A program made the translations under genes and the position numbers. Positions 29,340-39,204 of a stretch of DNA of 64,000 bases are shown here, piece after piece (position 1 is the first letter of the stretch; every line of letters begins with the position of its first letter). The DNA is from Deinococcus multiflagellatus (GTDB lineage Bacteria; Deinococcota; Deinococci; Deinococcales; Deinococcaceae): assembly GCF_020166415.1 (NCBI RefSeq), contig NZ_JAIQXV010000017.1, forward strand, positions 1 through 64,000, read 5' to 3'. The notes under the pieces were generated by a model. That model saw only the letters and a program-made list of their open reading frames with translations. It had not been told where the DNA came from and made no database searches.

Positions 29340-30616
29340 GCGCCGTGCTCCCCGGCCCCATCCTGCCCGGCCAGCGCCAGCACCGCGCGCACCGCCACGC
29401 GCAGGGCGGCGTCCACGTCCTCTGGGTTCACCGTTTCGTCCGGGTGGTGGCTCATGGCATTCGGTGAGCGCAGGAACAGCATGGCGGCGGGCATCCGCGT
29501 GGCGAGCACCATCGCGTCGTGACCCGCGCCGCTGGGCAGGTCCGGGGCGCTGAGGCCCTCGGCCGCCGCCGCGCGGTGCAGGGCGGCGCGCAGCCCCGGG
29601 TTCATGGGCACGGCGGGCTGGGTCATGGTTTCCGTGACGGTCAGGGTTACGCCGCGCTCGGCGGCCAGGGCGTGGGCCTGGGCCAGCAGGGTCTTCAGGG
29701 CCTCCTGGCGCGCGGCGTCCTGTTCATGGCGAATGTCCAGGGTGGCGTGCGCCGCCCCCGGAATCACGTTGATGGCGCCGGGGTGGGCGCTCAGCATCCC
29801 TACGGTGGCCACCAGCCCCGGTGTGGCGCGCGCCAGCTCCTCGGCGGCCACCACAAAGCGCGCGGCGGCGGCCAGGGCGTCCCGGCGGTGCGCCATCGGT
29901 GTGGTGCCCGCGTGCGCGGCCTGCCCGGCGAAGTCCAGCCGCAGGCGGTTTTGCCCGGCAATCGCCGTGACCACCCCCAGCGGCGCGCCTGCCGCCTGCA
30001 GCACCGGCCCCTGCTCAATGTGCAGTTCCAGAAAGCCCACTGAAGGCCCGCGCACTTCGGCCTCTGGCAGCTCGGCGGGGGTCAGGCCATACGCCTCCAG
30101 GGCCCCGCGCACGCTGATGCCCTGCGCGTCCTGGCGGCCGAGCACCTCATCCAGGGTGCCCACCAGGGCCCGGCTGCCAATGAACGGCACGCCGAAGCGC
30201 ACCCCCTCCTCTTCGCTAAAGGCCAGCAGTTCCAGGGCAAAGGGCAGCGGCGCGGCGCGCAGGGCCTCGGCCACCGCGTAGGCCAGGGTCACGCCCAGCA
30301 CGCCGTCGTAGGCGCCGGCATTCGGCACGGTGTCCACATGCGAACCCAGGTACAGGGTGGGTGACTCCGGGGCCGGCCCCTCGCGGCGCGCGCGCAGGTT
30401 GCCGGCGGCGTCCAGGCGCACGTTCAGGCCCAGGTCGTGGGCCCAGGCGCTGAAGTACGCGGTGACCTCGCGGCTCTGGGGGCACAGAAAGGTGCGGGTG
30501 ATCTCGCCGGGGGTTTCGGTGAACCGGGCCAGTTCGGCGCAGGCGGCCAGCGCCCGGCGCGCCAGGGGACCCAGGTCGGCAACAGGGGACGGGTGATCAG
30601 GATGGGGGGCGGTCAA
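29336..30616 (-). CDS. allC: Allantoate amidohydrolase
   Basis: M20-family metal enzyme that hydrolyses allantoate to ureidoglycine, CO2 and ammonia; cytosolic, 426 aa. Metal-site blocks: LGSHVDTV, GAYDGVLG, SEEEGVRFG, LHIEQGPVL and SGAGHDAM, plus the dimer-domain GQAAHAGTTPM. Start: a TTG at 30616 with GGAGG about seven bases upstream, overlapping the end of the preceding gene by 20 bases; an upstream in-frame ATG at 30649 would lengthen the overlap. By family knowledge the product ureidoglycine goes to the adjacent allE. Confidence 0.92.
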   Translation of the reverse strand: MTAPHPDHPSPVADLGPLARRALAACAELARFTETPGEITRTFLCPQSREVTAYFSAWAHDLGLNVRLDAAGNLRARREGPAPESPTLYLGSHVDTVPNAGAYDGVLGVTLAYAVAEALRAAPLPFALELLAFSEEEGVRFGVPFIGSRALVGTLDEVLGRQDAQGISVRGALEAYGLTPAELPEAEVRGPSVGFLELHIEQGPVLQAAGAPLGVVTAIAGQNRLRLDFAGQAAHAGTTPMAHRRDALAAAARFVVAAEELARATPGLVATVGMLSAHPGAINVIPGAAHATLDIRHEQDAARQEALKTLLAQAHALAAERGVTLTVTETMTQPAVPMNPGLRAALHRAAAAEGLSAPDLPSGAGHDAMVLATRMPAAMLFLRSPNAMSHHPDETVNPEDVDAALRVAVRAVLALAGQDGAGEHGA

Positions 30617-32006
30617 GGGGGGCCTCCGGGGCCCGCAGGCCCGGCCCACACAGGCCCAGCACCTGGGCCTCGTGGGGAAAGTAGGCGGGGGGCGTGGGCG
30701 AGAGCACCAGATGGTCCAGCAGGCGCGCTTCGGGGGACAGGTCCGGGCACAGGCGGCGGCGCAGGGCGAGGTAGGCGCCCGGGGTCAGGGGGCGGCCGTC
30801 CTGAAGCGGGGCCTGCACCCGCACCCACTGCCCCAGCAGCGCGCGGGCCAGTTCGGCGGTGGCGGTGTCTTCCAGCCGCCCGGCGCGCTCCACGACCCCC
30901 TGCCCAGCGAACCACGCGCGGAACACCGCCAGGGCCAGGGCTGCCGTGTCCTCCACCTCGGCGGGGTCCAGCGGGCCAGGGTCGGGCAGGGCCAGCAGGC
31001 GCGCTGGGGTGACGGGGGATGGAGTGACGGGGGATGAGGCCGGGGCCCCCAGCGCCAGCCCCGCGCGCACGGCCCCAATCAGGTCGGGGCGGCCGGCCCA
31101 CGCGCCCACGAAGCCCTGGGCCGCTTCGCGCGCCTTGTCGGCCTGCACGGCGGCCAGGGCGGGGCCAGGGTCGTGGGGGTCCGGGCTCAGCGCCGCCGTG
31201 CCGCCCACCGCCTGCGCGCCGCGCGCCCGGCACACGGCGACCAGGGCCTCGGCATAGGCGCGCATGGCGTCCACGTCCATGCCCAGCCCGGAGCGGGGCG
31301 GCAGCGGCCCCGCCCAGGTGGGGCCCACCGTTTTCACCACGCTGAACACGTAGTCCCAGCGCCCGGCGTTCAGGCCATACGCCCAGTCGCGCAGTTCGAA
31401 GAGCAGGCGGTCGGCGGCCAGCAGCCCCGGCCACGTTTCAATCTGCAGGCACACGCGCAGGGTGCCGGGTCCCAGGCCCAGGTGCGCTTCGGCCGTGCGC
31501 AGGGCCAGGGCCCACGCCTGGGCCTGGGCCACCGTTTCCAGCTTGGGCAGGTACAGGTGCGGCCAGCGGCCAGGAAGCGCCGTCAGCAGCGCCGCCAGAT
31601 CACACAGGGCCGCGCGGGCAGGTATGCCACCGAACGTCAGCCCCGGCTGCCGGGCATACAGCGCCCGGGGCCGGGCCAGCCATGCCCCGGGCGAGGCCAG
31701 CGCCCCCGGCAGCGCCCCGTAAGCGGCGGCCACGTTGGTAGGGGTGGGGGCAAAGGTGTCGTCGAAATCCAGCACCACGGCGTCGGCGTCGCTGCCCAGG
31801 GCGGCGGCGAGGGCCGCGTGGTCGCTGGCCTCCACGATCAGTTCGGCGCGCCCGGCCTTTAGCTCCGGGGGCGCGGGGGCCGCGCGGTAAGGGGGTGGGG
31901 GGGACGGCGGCGTGGCCGGGGCCGCCGCGTCCACCGCAGGCCAGTGCGCCGCCAGCGCCGCGTGCAGCCGGGCGGCCAGGGCGTGGGCGGCGGAAGGCAG
32001 GGGCAT
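30597..32006 (-). CDS. Diverged malate synthase-like protein
   Basis: 469-aa paralog of the malate synthase A encoded two genes upstream. Shared landmarks: LARPRALY (cf. LVRPRGWH), PHLYLPKLET, LQIETWPGL, GLNAGRWDYVFSVVK, and LEDTATAELARALL (cf. [14 protein letters not shown]). So the catalytic Arg, the Glu and Asp metal ligands and the general-base Asp appear kept. The C-terminal part is shortened and the HPGMV-type block is lost. It may be a second malate synthase or use another acyl-CoA. The N-terminus has an Ala/Pro-rich 60-residue extension. TATGCT seven bases before the ATG at 32006 gives a second, leaderless promoter inside the cluster. Confidence 0.8.
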   Translation of the reverse strand: MPLPSAAHALAARLHAALAAHWPAVDAAAPATPPSPPPPYRAAPAPPELKAGRAELIVEASDHAALAAALGSDADAVVLDFDDTFAPTPTNVAAAYGALPGALASPGAWLARPRALYARQPGLTFGGIPARAALCDLAALLTALPGRWPHLYLPKLETVAQAQAWALALRTAEAHLGLGPGTLRVCLQIETWPGLLAADRLLFELRDWAYGLNAGRWDYVFSVVKTVGPTWAGPLPPRSGLGMDVDAMRAYAEALVAVCRARGAQAVGGTAALSPDPHDPGPALAAVQADKAREAAQGFVGAWAGRPDLIGAVRAGLALGAPASSPVTPSPVTPARLLALPDPGPLDPAEVEDTAALALAVFRAWFAGQGVVERAGRLEDTATAELARALLGQWVRVQAPLQDGRPLTPGAYLALRRRLCPDLSPEARLLDHLVLSPTPPAYFPHEAQVLGLCGPGLRAPEAPLDRPPS

Positions 32007-32013
32007 AGGCCGC

Positions 32014-32019
32014 AGCATA
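32014..32019 (-). promoter_or_regulatory. Internal leaderless -10 box in the ureide cluster
   Basis: TATGCT, seven bases, ATG at 32006. It would allow transcription of the malate synthase paralog and all/malic genes separately from aceB and the regulator. Confidence 0.5.
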
Positions 32020-32042
32020 GGTGCTGGGGGCTGGGGCGCGCG

Positions 32043-32804
32043 CTAGGCCGTCCAGCCCAGGCGCGCCCCGATGCGCCCGGCCGCCGCCAGCGTGGCGTTC
32101 AGAAAGGCGGGCAACTGCTCCGGGCTCAGGCGGGCGGTGGGCGCGGAAACACTCAGGGCCGCCCAGACCTCGCCGCCCGCCCCGTACACCGGCACCGCCA
32201 CGCAGCGCACGCCCAGTTCGCGCTCCTGTTCGTCCAGGGCGTAGCCGTCGCGGCGCACCTTCTCCAGTTCGTCGAGCACGGCGGCCGGGTCGGTCAGGGT
32301 GTGGGGCGTGTAGGCGCTCAGGGAACCAGTGCCCAGGGCGGCGCGCACCTCGTCGTCGGGGCGCGAGGCCAGCAGCACCTTGCCCACCCCGGAGGCGTGC
32401 AGCGGCGCCCCGGAGCCGGGCTGCGTGAACATGCGCACCAGCTGCGGCCCCTGCACCTGATGCACGTAAGCGGCTTCCAGGCGTCCCCCGCCCAGCGGGC
32501 GCAGCACCGCGAGGTTGGCGCTCTCGTTCAGCTCTGCAACCAGCGCGCGCATCTCGGCCTCGGCGGCGCCCACCAGCGAGCGGGCGGCGGTAAAGGCCGA
32601 GCCCACCTGAAAGGCGCGCAGCCCCACCCGGTACAGCCCCGAGGCCTCATCCCAGTCGGCGTAGCCCTGCTGGCGCAGCGTGTCGAGCAGCCGCGAGGCG
32701 GTGCTGGCCGAGAGCCCGGCGGCGCGGGCCACCGCCGAGAGGGGGGCCTCGCCCAGCTGGGCCAGGGCCCACAGCACGCCCAGGCCGCGCTCCAGGGTGC
32801 GCAC
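32043..32804 (-). CDS. IclR-family transcription regulator
   Basis: 253 aa. N-terminal winged helix-turn-helix (residues about 1-60, APLSAVARAAGLSASTASRLLDTL) and a C-terminal IclR effector domain (GAPLHASGVGKVLLAS, DEQERELGVRCVAVPVYG). By position inside the allantoin/glyoxylate cluster it is likely the AllR/GclR-like sensor of glyoxylate or a ureide (inference). The GTG start at 32804 has GGGGAAGG upstream. It is 56 bp after aceB and 36 bp before the next gene, so it probably controls its own cluster. Confidence 0.88.
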   Translation of the reverse strand: MRTLERGLGVLWALAQLGEAPLSAVARAAGLSASTASRLLDTLRQQGYADWDEASGLYRVGLRAFQVGSAFTAARSLVGAAEAEMRALVAELNESANLAVLRPLGGGRLEAAYVHQVQGPQLVRMFTQPGSGAPLHASGVGKVLLASRPDDEVRAALGTGSLSAYTPHTLTDPAAVLDELEKVRRDGYALDEQERELGVRCVAVPVYGAGGEVWAALSVSAPTARLSPEQLPAFLNATLAAAGRIGARLGWTA

Positions 32805-32860
32805 ACCCGGCCCTTCCCCGGCGCCCCGGGCCCGCCCGCCCCGGGGCCGCGCCGGGCCGC

Positions 32861-34423
<1,563 letters not shown>

Positions 34424-34458
34424 GGGGGCTCCTGGGACACGCGGGGATTTTCAAAGGA

Positions 34459-34474
34459 TGAACTTCGGATTTCA
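34459..34474. promoter_or_regulatory. Candidate IclR-type operator upstream of aceB
   Basis: TGAACTTCGGATTTCA is an imperfect 16-bp palindrome (12 of 16 positions symmetric) just downstream of a TAGGCT box at 34475-34480 (minus strand). The location at the predicted transcription start fits repression by the IclR protein of the cluster. Assignment is by position and symmetry only. Confidence 0.35.
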
Positions 34475-34543
34475 GCCTACGAAAAAGAGGTGCCGTGTGA
34501 CCAGGGCCAGGGCGTTCCTGCCGGGGGGACAGGGCCCCGACTC

Positions 34544-34576
34544 TTCTGGGGAAGGGCGGAGGGGCCTTTCCCAGAA
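34544..34576 (-). terminator. Hairpin after 143-aa hypothetical gene
   Basis: TTCTGGGGAAGG pairs with CCTTTCCCAGAA (one G opposite T). No strong T run follows. Confidence 0.45.
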
Positions 34577-34589
34577 GCCCTCCCCCGGA

Positions 34590-35021
34590 TCAGAGCGTAT
34601 TCATCGCTGGCCGGGCCTGCACCGAAACGCCCTCCAGCACGAATTCGCGCGTGGTGCCGCTGGCCCGGAAGCCCAGGTGGCCCCCGGGCGCAAAGGTCAG
34701 GCTCTGCACCCCGTGAAGGTCGAACAGGCCGCCCACTGCCCGCACGAAGGGTTCAATGGCCTCGCTGGTTTTGGGGCCGTCCGTGAAGTGGGCCTGCGCG
34801 CCGGGAACCCCGTAGGCCTGCGCCGCCGCGCGGTGCTCGGCGGGCGACAGAAAGTGGAAGGTCAGGTCGCTCGTCACAAATTGCCCAGGGGCGGTCAGGC
34901 CCAGGTGGCCGCCCGCAGGGCCGGCCTGGAGGCTGCCCAGGCCGTGCTCAACCATCAGCTGCAGCAGGGCCTGCACGAGGCGCGTGGCCTGCGCGGCGGT
35001 CAGTGGGGGGTGGTTGGTCAT
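34590..35021 (-). CDS. Hypothetical protein
   Basis: 143 aa, soluble, unknown family. Two similar halves can be seen: GPAGGHLGLTAPGQFVTSDLTF and APGGHLGFRASGTTREFVLEG each carry a GGHLG(F/L) loop between beta strands, suggesting an internal duplication. TAAGCT six bases before the ATG supports a leaderless start. It lies alone upstream of aceB, separated by a hairpin. Confidence 0.7.
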   Translation of the reverse strand: MTNHPPLTAAQATRLVQALLQLMVEHGLGSLQAGPAGGHLGLTAPGQFVTSDLTFHFLSPAEHRAAAQAYGVPGAQAHFTDGPKTSEAIEPFVRAVGGLFDLHGVQSLTFAPGGHLGFRASGTTREFVLEGVSVQARPAMNTL

Positions 35022-35027
35022 GCGGGC

Positions 35028-35033
35028 AGCTTA
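35028..35033 (-). promoter_or_regulatory. Leaderless -10 box
   Basis: TAAGCT, six bases, ATG at 35021. Confidence 0.5.
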
Positions 35034-35106
35034 CGGGAAGTCGGTGGCGGCCCGGCCCCAGCGGCCTGCGCCTTGTCCTTAGGGGGTGACAAACGAGCCC
35101 CCTCAT

Positions 35107-35297
35107 CAATGGTGCGGACAGTTTTCAAGCGTGGTGAGGCGCTCATGGAAGAAACGTCGTCTGGGCCGCTTGACTCGCCGCCCCCCCCTCCCGACCTCTG
35201 CTGCGCAGCTGTATGAGTCCCCCACGAGGGGGGAGGGGAAAACCAGCGTGTTTGTCCGGCTCTCCTCTGTGGACTGCCGAACCTGTCCGAACCATTG
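35107..35297 (+). repeat. MITE-like element type A, best copy
   Basis: 191 bp with ends CAATGGTGCGGACAG and CTGTCCGAACCATTG, inverted repeats of about 15 bp. Internal landmarks GGAAGAAACGTCGTCTGG and CTCCTCTGTGGACTGCCGAA recur in other copies. No transposase; would need one in trans. Confidence 0.8.
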
Positions 35298-35303
35298 CTC
35301 ATA

Positions 35304-35437
35304 AGAATTCCGGTTCAGCAGTTATGCAATAGCTGCTGAACCCGACCGAAGGGAGAAGGAAAAACGGTGACGGAGAGCAGAGGAAGCACCGCAGCGGAGC
35401 GGAGGGGCTGGAACGGATCATCCGGACTCCGTATCAC
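35304..35437 (-). repeat. Intergenic repeat type B, copy 4
   Basis: Follows the type A element directly. Contains the hairpin TTCAGCAGTTAT / ATAGCTGCTGAA and ends ATCCGGACTCCGTATCA. Confidence 0.75.
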
Positions 35438-35616
35438 CCTTCTCTGCGGCGCAGCTCTGCGAGGCCCAACGAGGGGAGAGGGTCGAGCACCATCATCATC
35501 TTGAGGTCAACGGCTCTATTGCGCCGCGTGGTCAGGACCGGGGCGCGTGGCCGCCTCGCCGAAGCTGGACCCCCACACAGCGGCAAAGGGGCCCCCACCG
35601 GCGCCCCTTTTCGCCC

Positions 35617-35754
35617 GGATACTGCCCCTCATCCGGCTTCCAGATTCTTTATGGCGGCCCCTGCGCCTGGCTTTGGTGCGTTTACACCGCTCTGCGAGTG
35701 CGTGCAGTCGGGTTCTCCCGTGCGTCCATCACAGCTGATCCGGAAGGCCCCTCA
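35617..35754 (+). repeat. Intergenic repeat type B, diverged copy
   Basis: CATCCGGCTTCCAGATTC ... CTCTGCGAGTGCGTGCAGTC ... GATCCGGAAGGCCCCTCA. The last TCA is the stop codon of the MFS gene. More diverged than other copies. The stretch 35438-35616 before it holds nothing I recognise. Confidence 0.45.
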
Positions 35755-36996
35755 ATCCGTGGCGGGCGAGACCATCGGTTTTTCAAAGCCCACTCTCAGG
35801 GTGGGGTGCAGCCACGCGGCGGCGGCCAGCGCCAGCAGCGTGCCGATCAGCAGGAAGATGCTGTGCAGCGGCAGCCACGCCAGCAAGGCGGCGGCGCCCG
35901 CGTACCCCAGCGGCTGCACGGCGCTGGACACCGAATTCATCACCCCGTAGGCCCGGCCCATCACGGCGTGGGGAATATGCAGCTGCGCCACCACGCTCAG
36001 CTGCACGTTCATCACGGCCGCGCTCAGGCCCCCCAGGGCCAGCAGGGTCAGGGCCTGGGGCAGGGTGGCCGCCACACTGAGGCCCGCAATGGCCGCCGCA
36101 ATGCCAAAGGTGCCCCCCACCAGCGCCAGCCAGGGGCGCGGCACCCGGTAGGTGCTGAGGGCCAGCATGCCCAGCAGTTGCCCCACCGAGATACTGGCGC
36201 TGAGAAAGCCGAATTCCCGCGCGCCCGCCCCCAGTTCCCGGGCAAACGGCGCCAGCGTGACCTCCAGGGGAATCAGCACGAAGTTCAGCAGCAGGCTCAC
36301 CGCAAAGGTCCAGAACAGCAGCGGATTGCTCCAGATCACCCCCAGGCCCGCCAGCAGGCCCTCGCTGGGCGGGTCGGCCTGTTCGGGGTCTGTGCCCGCA
36401 CTGGCGGCCGGAAGGGTGGGCTCGGGCACCGTGGCCAGCGTCAGAATGGCCGCCGCCAGTAGCCCCGCGCCGATCAGCATGGCGCCGTGAACGCCCGCAA
36501 ACCCGGTGGCGGCGCCGGCCAGCGCGTAGCCGCTGAGGCTGGCGAGGCTGCCGGTCAGGCTCATCATGGCGTTGCCCTGCTGGTACACCGCGCGCGGAAT
36601 GGTCATGGGCACCAGCACCGAGGACGCCGGGCCGCGCAGCGCCGCCACGAAGCTGGTCACGGCCAGCAGCGGGAACACGTAGCCCACGCGCATGTGCCCG
36701 CCCAGCACCAGGGTGGCCATGAGCACCAGCAGCAGCGCGTCTATGACGTAGGTGGCCTGAATCAGCAGCCGCTTATGGCCCCGGTCGGCCAGCACGCCGC
36801 CAATGGGCGCCGCGATCAGCCCGGCCAGGGCGCTGACCAGCCCCACCGAGGCGATCATGCTGCCCGAGCCGGTCTGTTCCAGCACCCACCACATGATGGG
36901 CACGTTGTAAAAGCCGCCGGTTAGCGCGGAGAACAGCCGGGTCAGCAGAATGGCGCGAAAGGCCGCGTTGCGCAGGGGGTGTGCGGTGCCCGTCAT
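35752..36996 (-). CDS. MFS efflux permease
   Basis: Twelve-helix major facilitator of the drug/macrolide-efflux type, inner membrane, 414 aa. LADRGHKRLLIQATYV is the loop 2-3 signature; ALRGPASSVLVPMTIPR follows helix 4. The start is two bases after the stop of the winged-helix gene (TGACATG), so it is coupled to it and to the M16 protease. Given the nearby radical SAM system, export of, or immunity to, a modified peptide is a plausible role, but the sequence alone only supports a generic exporter. Stop lies in a type B-like repeat. Confidence 0.85.
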   Translation of the reverse strand: MTGTAHPLRNAAFRAILLTRLFSALTGGFYNVPIMWWVLEQTGSGSMIASVGLVSALAGLIAAPIGGVLADRGHKRLLIQATYVIDALLLVLMATLVLGGHMRVGYVFPLLAVTSFVAALRGPASSVLVPMTIPRAVYQQGNAMMSLTGSLASLSGYALAGAATGFAGVHGAMLIGAGLLAAAILTLATVPEPTLPAASAGTDPEQADPPSEGLLAGLGVIWSNPLLFWTFAVSLLLNFVLIPLEVTLAPFARELGAGAREFGFLSASISVGQLLGMLALSTYRVPRPWLALVGGTFGIAAAIAGLSVAATLPQALTLLALGGLSAAVMNVQLSVVAQLHIPHAVMGRAYGVMNSVSSAVQPLGYAGAAALLAWLPLHSIFLLIGTLLALAAAAWLHPTLRVGFEKPMVSPATD

Positions 36997-36997
36997 G

Positions 36998-37474
36998 TCA
37001 GTCCTCCGTCCAGCCCGCCAGGAAAAACGAGAGTTTCACGTCGCCGCCCTCCTGCTGCAGGGCTTCGATGTCCTCGCGCAGCGCCTGCAGCCGGTCCATG
37101 ATCTCGGCGGCGCGTTCGCGCGGCACGCACACGCTGACCATGCCCGCCGCGCTGGGCAGCCCGTTGTAGGCCGCCAGCGTCAGGCCGCGCTCGGTCTCGT
37201 GAAAGGCCAGGCTCAGGGCGCGTTCGTCGCGCACCCGCACCGCGCCTTCGGGCAGGCGGTAGACCCGCTCAATGTGCTGCCCCACGCGGTCGGTGCCGGT
37301 TTCGCACACCAGACCGTGTTCCTGCAGGTGGTTGAGGTTGCGCACGATGGTCGCTACCGGGCGCCCCAGCCGCGTGGCCACCGCCCGCGCGGTGCTGGGC
37401 CCGTCCAGCAGCGAGGTAAAGGTGCGCCACAGGCCCTCTTCCATCTGAAGTCCGCTTGCCGTCATGCCTGTCAC
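36998..37474 (-). CDS. Winged-helix transcription regulator
   Basis: 158 aa. N-terminal winged helix (residues about 14-75, TARAVATRLGRPVATIVRNL then HLQEHGLVCETG), ArsR/MarR-like, followed by a helical dimer part (RERAAEIMDRLQALREDIEAL). No metal-binding cysteine motif, so not a metal sensor. The GTG at 37474 overlaps the protease stop (GTGA) and has GGAGG seven bases upstream; an ATG three codons later is the alternative. Probably a local regulator of the protease-exporter operon; its ligand is unknown. Confidence 0.8.
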   Translation of the reverse strand: MTGMTASGLQMEEGLWRTFTSLLDGPSTARAVATRLGRPVATIVRNLNHLQEHGLVCETGTDRVGQHIERVYRLPEGAVRVRDERALSLAFHETERGLTLAAYNGLPSAAGMVSVCVPRERAAEIMDRLQALREDIEALQQEGGDVKLSFFLAGWTED

Positions 37475-38718
37475 GCGACCACCTCCAGGAGTTCTGCGAG
37501 TTCTGCTTCGCCCATGCCGATGCCCACCACCGCCATCTGCTGCGTGCTGAGGTAACCGGCAGCCGCCTGCACGTCCTGCGCGCTCACCTGCCGGTACATG
37601 CGCGCGGCGCGGGTGGGGAAATACACCTCGTCGTTTAACCAGTGCTGCGCCAGCTTGGTGGCCAGCCCCGGCCCCTCGGATTCCTGCAGGGCCCGCAGCG
37701 CAAACGACTCGCGGGTCTCGTCGGTCTCGTCGTGGCTGGGGGGCGCGGTTTGCAACTCCTGCATCAGCTCGGTCAGGCGGCCAAAGGCTTCCTGCACCCG
37801 CTCGCGGGCCAGGTCCATCGCCATGAACAGGTAGCCGCTGCGCCGCCAGTGCGAACTGCCGCCCTGCGCCGCGTACACCAGCTGGTGTTCCTCGCGCAGC
37901 CGCTGGAACATCCGCGAGCGCAGCCCGCCGCCCAGCAGTGCGGCAAAGACCTCGGTGGCGGGGCGGTCCGGGTCGCCCAGCGCGGGGCCCGGAAAGGACA
38001 GGTACAGCGTCACGCGCTCGCTGCGGCTGGGCACGCCGATCAGGCGGGGCACAATCTCCACCGGGCGATACTCGTGGTGCAGCGGCGCCGCATACCAGTC
38101 TTCAAAATGCTCCTCAATCAGGCGCACCGCTGCGCTGTCCACCTTGCCCGCAATGACCAGCCGGGTGCGTTCGGGGGTGCAGGCGTCCAGGGCGCGCTGC
38201 TTCATCTGTTTCAGGTTCAGGCCAGACACGATGTCCGGCGAGCCCAGAATGGACATGCCGTAGGGCGGGGCGTACAGCGCTTCTTCCACCAGGGTCCACA
38301 GGAATTCCGGGCGGTGGCGCTTGCGGTGAATCTCGTCCAGCACGATCTTGCGTTCGTGTTCCAGCGCCTGCTTGGTCACCTTGGGGTTACGCAGCACGTC
38401 GGCCACAAAGGCCATCACCTTGGGCAGGTCGCGCGGCAGGCACGACAGGCCCAGGCGGGTGTGTTCCTTGCCGGTCCAGGCTTCCATGCGCGCGCCGCTC
38501 TTGGCCAGGGCTTCCCACTGCTTGCCCTGCGTGCCGGTGAGGTTATTCGGGTTGAACAGCAGGTGCTCCAGCAGGTGGCTGATGCCGTTTTCGGCTTCGT
38601 CCTCGTCCTTGACGCCGTGGTCCAGATACGCGGCCAGATGAATCAGGTGGGCGCCCGGACGCGGCGCAATCAGAAACCCCAGGCCATTGTCCAGATAGCC
38701 CGTCGTGTAGAGTTCCAT
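37471..38718 (-). CDS. M16-family zinc peptidase
   Basis: Insulinase/PqqF-like metallopeptidase, 415 aa, no signal peptide. Inverted zinc motif HLLEH (H48, E51, H52) with the third ligand expected in the ALEHERKIVLDEI helix (about 118-130). The C-terminal half (SFPGPALGDPDRPATEVFAA, GGGLRSRMFQRLREEHQLVY) is the inactive-type M16 domain. M16 peptidases often accompany radical SAM peptide pathways (PqqF, AlbE/AlbF). This one lies 250 bp downstream of two candidate precursor genes and heads a coupled operon with a regulator and an exporter, which makes leader-peptide removal a good hypothesis. Confidence 0.88.
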   Translation of the reverse strand: MELYTTGYLDNGLGFLIAPRPGAHLIHLAAYLDHGVKDEDEAENGISHLLEHLLFNPNNLTGTQGKQWEALAKSGARMEAWTGKEHTRLGLSCLPRDLPKVMAFVADVLRNPKVTKQALEHERKIVLDEIHRKRHRPEFLWTLVEEALYAPPYGMSILGSPDIVSGLNLKQMKQRALDACTPERTRLVIAGKVDSAAVRLIEEHFEDWYAAPLHHEYRPVEIVPRLIGVPSRSERVTLYLSFPGPALGDPDRPATEVFAALLGGGLRSRMFQRLREEHQLVYAAQGGSSHWRRSGYLFMAMDLARERVQEAFGRLTELMQELQTAPPSHDETDETRESFALRALQESEGPGLATKLAQHWLNDEVYFPTRAARMYRQVSAQDVQAAAGYLSTQQMAVVGIGMGEAELAELLEVVA

Positions 38719-38906
38719 GCACTTCAGTCTTGCGGCGCGGGGGTTGCGCAGAGGTTGCGGCGCCCGGCGGCCTGTCGCCGCGCCACCCCCAGCTGGGCCA
38801 TGACAGCTGGCCAGGAACACCGGCGCAGCGGCCAGCCCACGCTGGCCCGTTGGGGCCAGAGCCGCCGGGGCGCCCCCCTGCAGCCACAGTGGCGACAAGA
38901 CAGCGG

Positions 38907-38940
38907 CGAAAAAGAAGCTCCGCGGCCGTGACCGCGAAGC
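38907..38940 (-). terminator. Terminator or attenuator between precursor and protease genes
   Basis: On the minus strand GCTTCGCGG and CCGCGGAGC pair (one mismatch) and are followed by TTCTTTTTC. It would end most precursor transcripts and let a fraction read into the M16-regulator-MFS operon, a common way of making excess precursor. Confidence 0.6.
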
Positions 38941-38968
38941 CTCCCTGTGCTGAAAAAGAGGGGCGCTG

Positions 38969-39154
38969 TTACAGCGCGCTGGAGTGGCACTTGTAGATGT
39001 TGATGTCCGTCAGGCCCTCTTCGTCCAGTTCGCCACTGGCCTTCATGTCGCTCAGGGCGGCAAACAGCTCGGGATCGTCAATCACGACCTTGCCGTCGTT
39101 GGTCAGTTCCAGGGCCTGAAGGTCCAGCTTCGCCTGCTTGCTTTCGTTTGCCAT
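38969..39154 (-). CDS. Candidate RiPP precursor peptide 1
   Basis: 61 aa starting MANESKQAKLDLQALELTND, an acidic leader-like helix with alternating Leu/Asp, then GELDEEG and the C-terminal stretch LTDINIYKCHSSAL with a single cysteine in IYKCH. Size and leader/core layout fit precursors of radical SAM-modified peptides. GAGGTGA lies seven bases before the ATG at 39154; a longer in-frame start exists but has no site. The second small gene upstream shares LDEEG. No known precursor family was recognised, and the modified residue is unknown. Confidence 0.7.
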   Translation of the reverse strand: MANESKQAKLDLQALELTNDGKVVIDDPELFAALSDMKASGELDEEGLTDINIYKCHSSAL

Positions 39155-39204
39155 GATGGTCACCTCGGGAAAAAGAGAAAGAGGACGCGGGGCGTGGGCT
39201 GACT

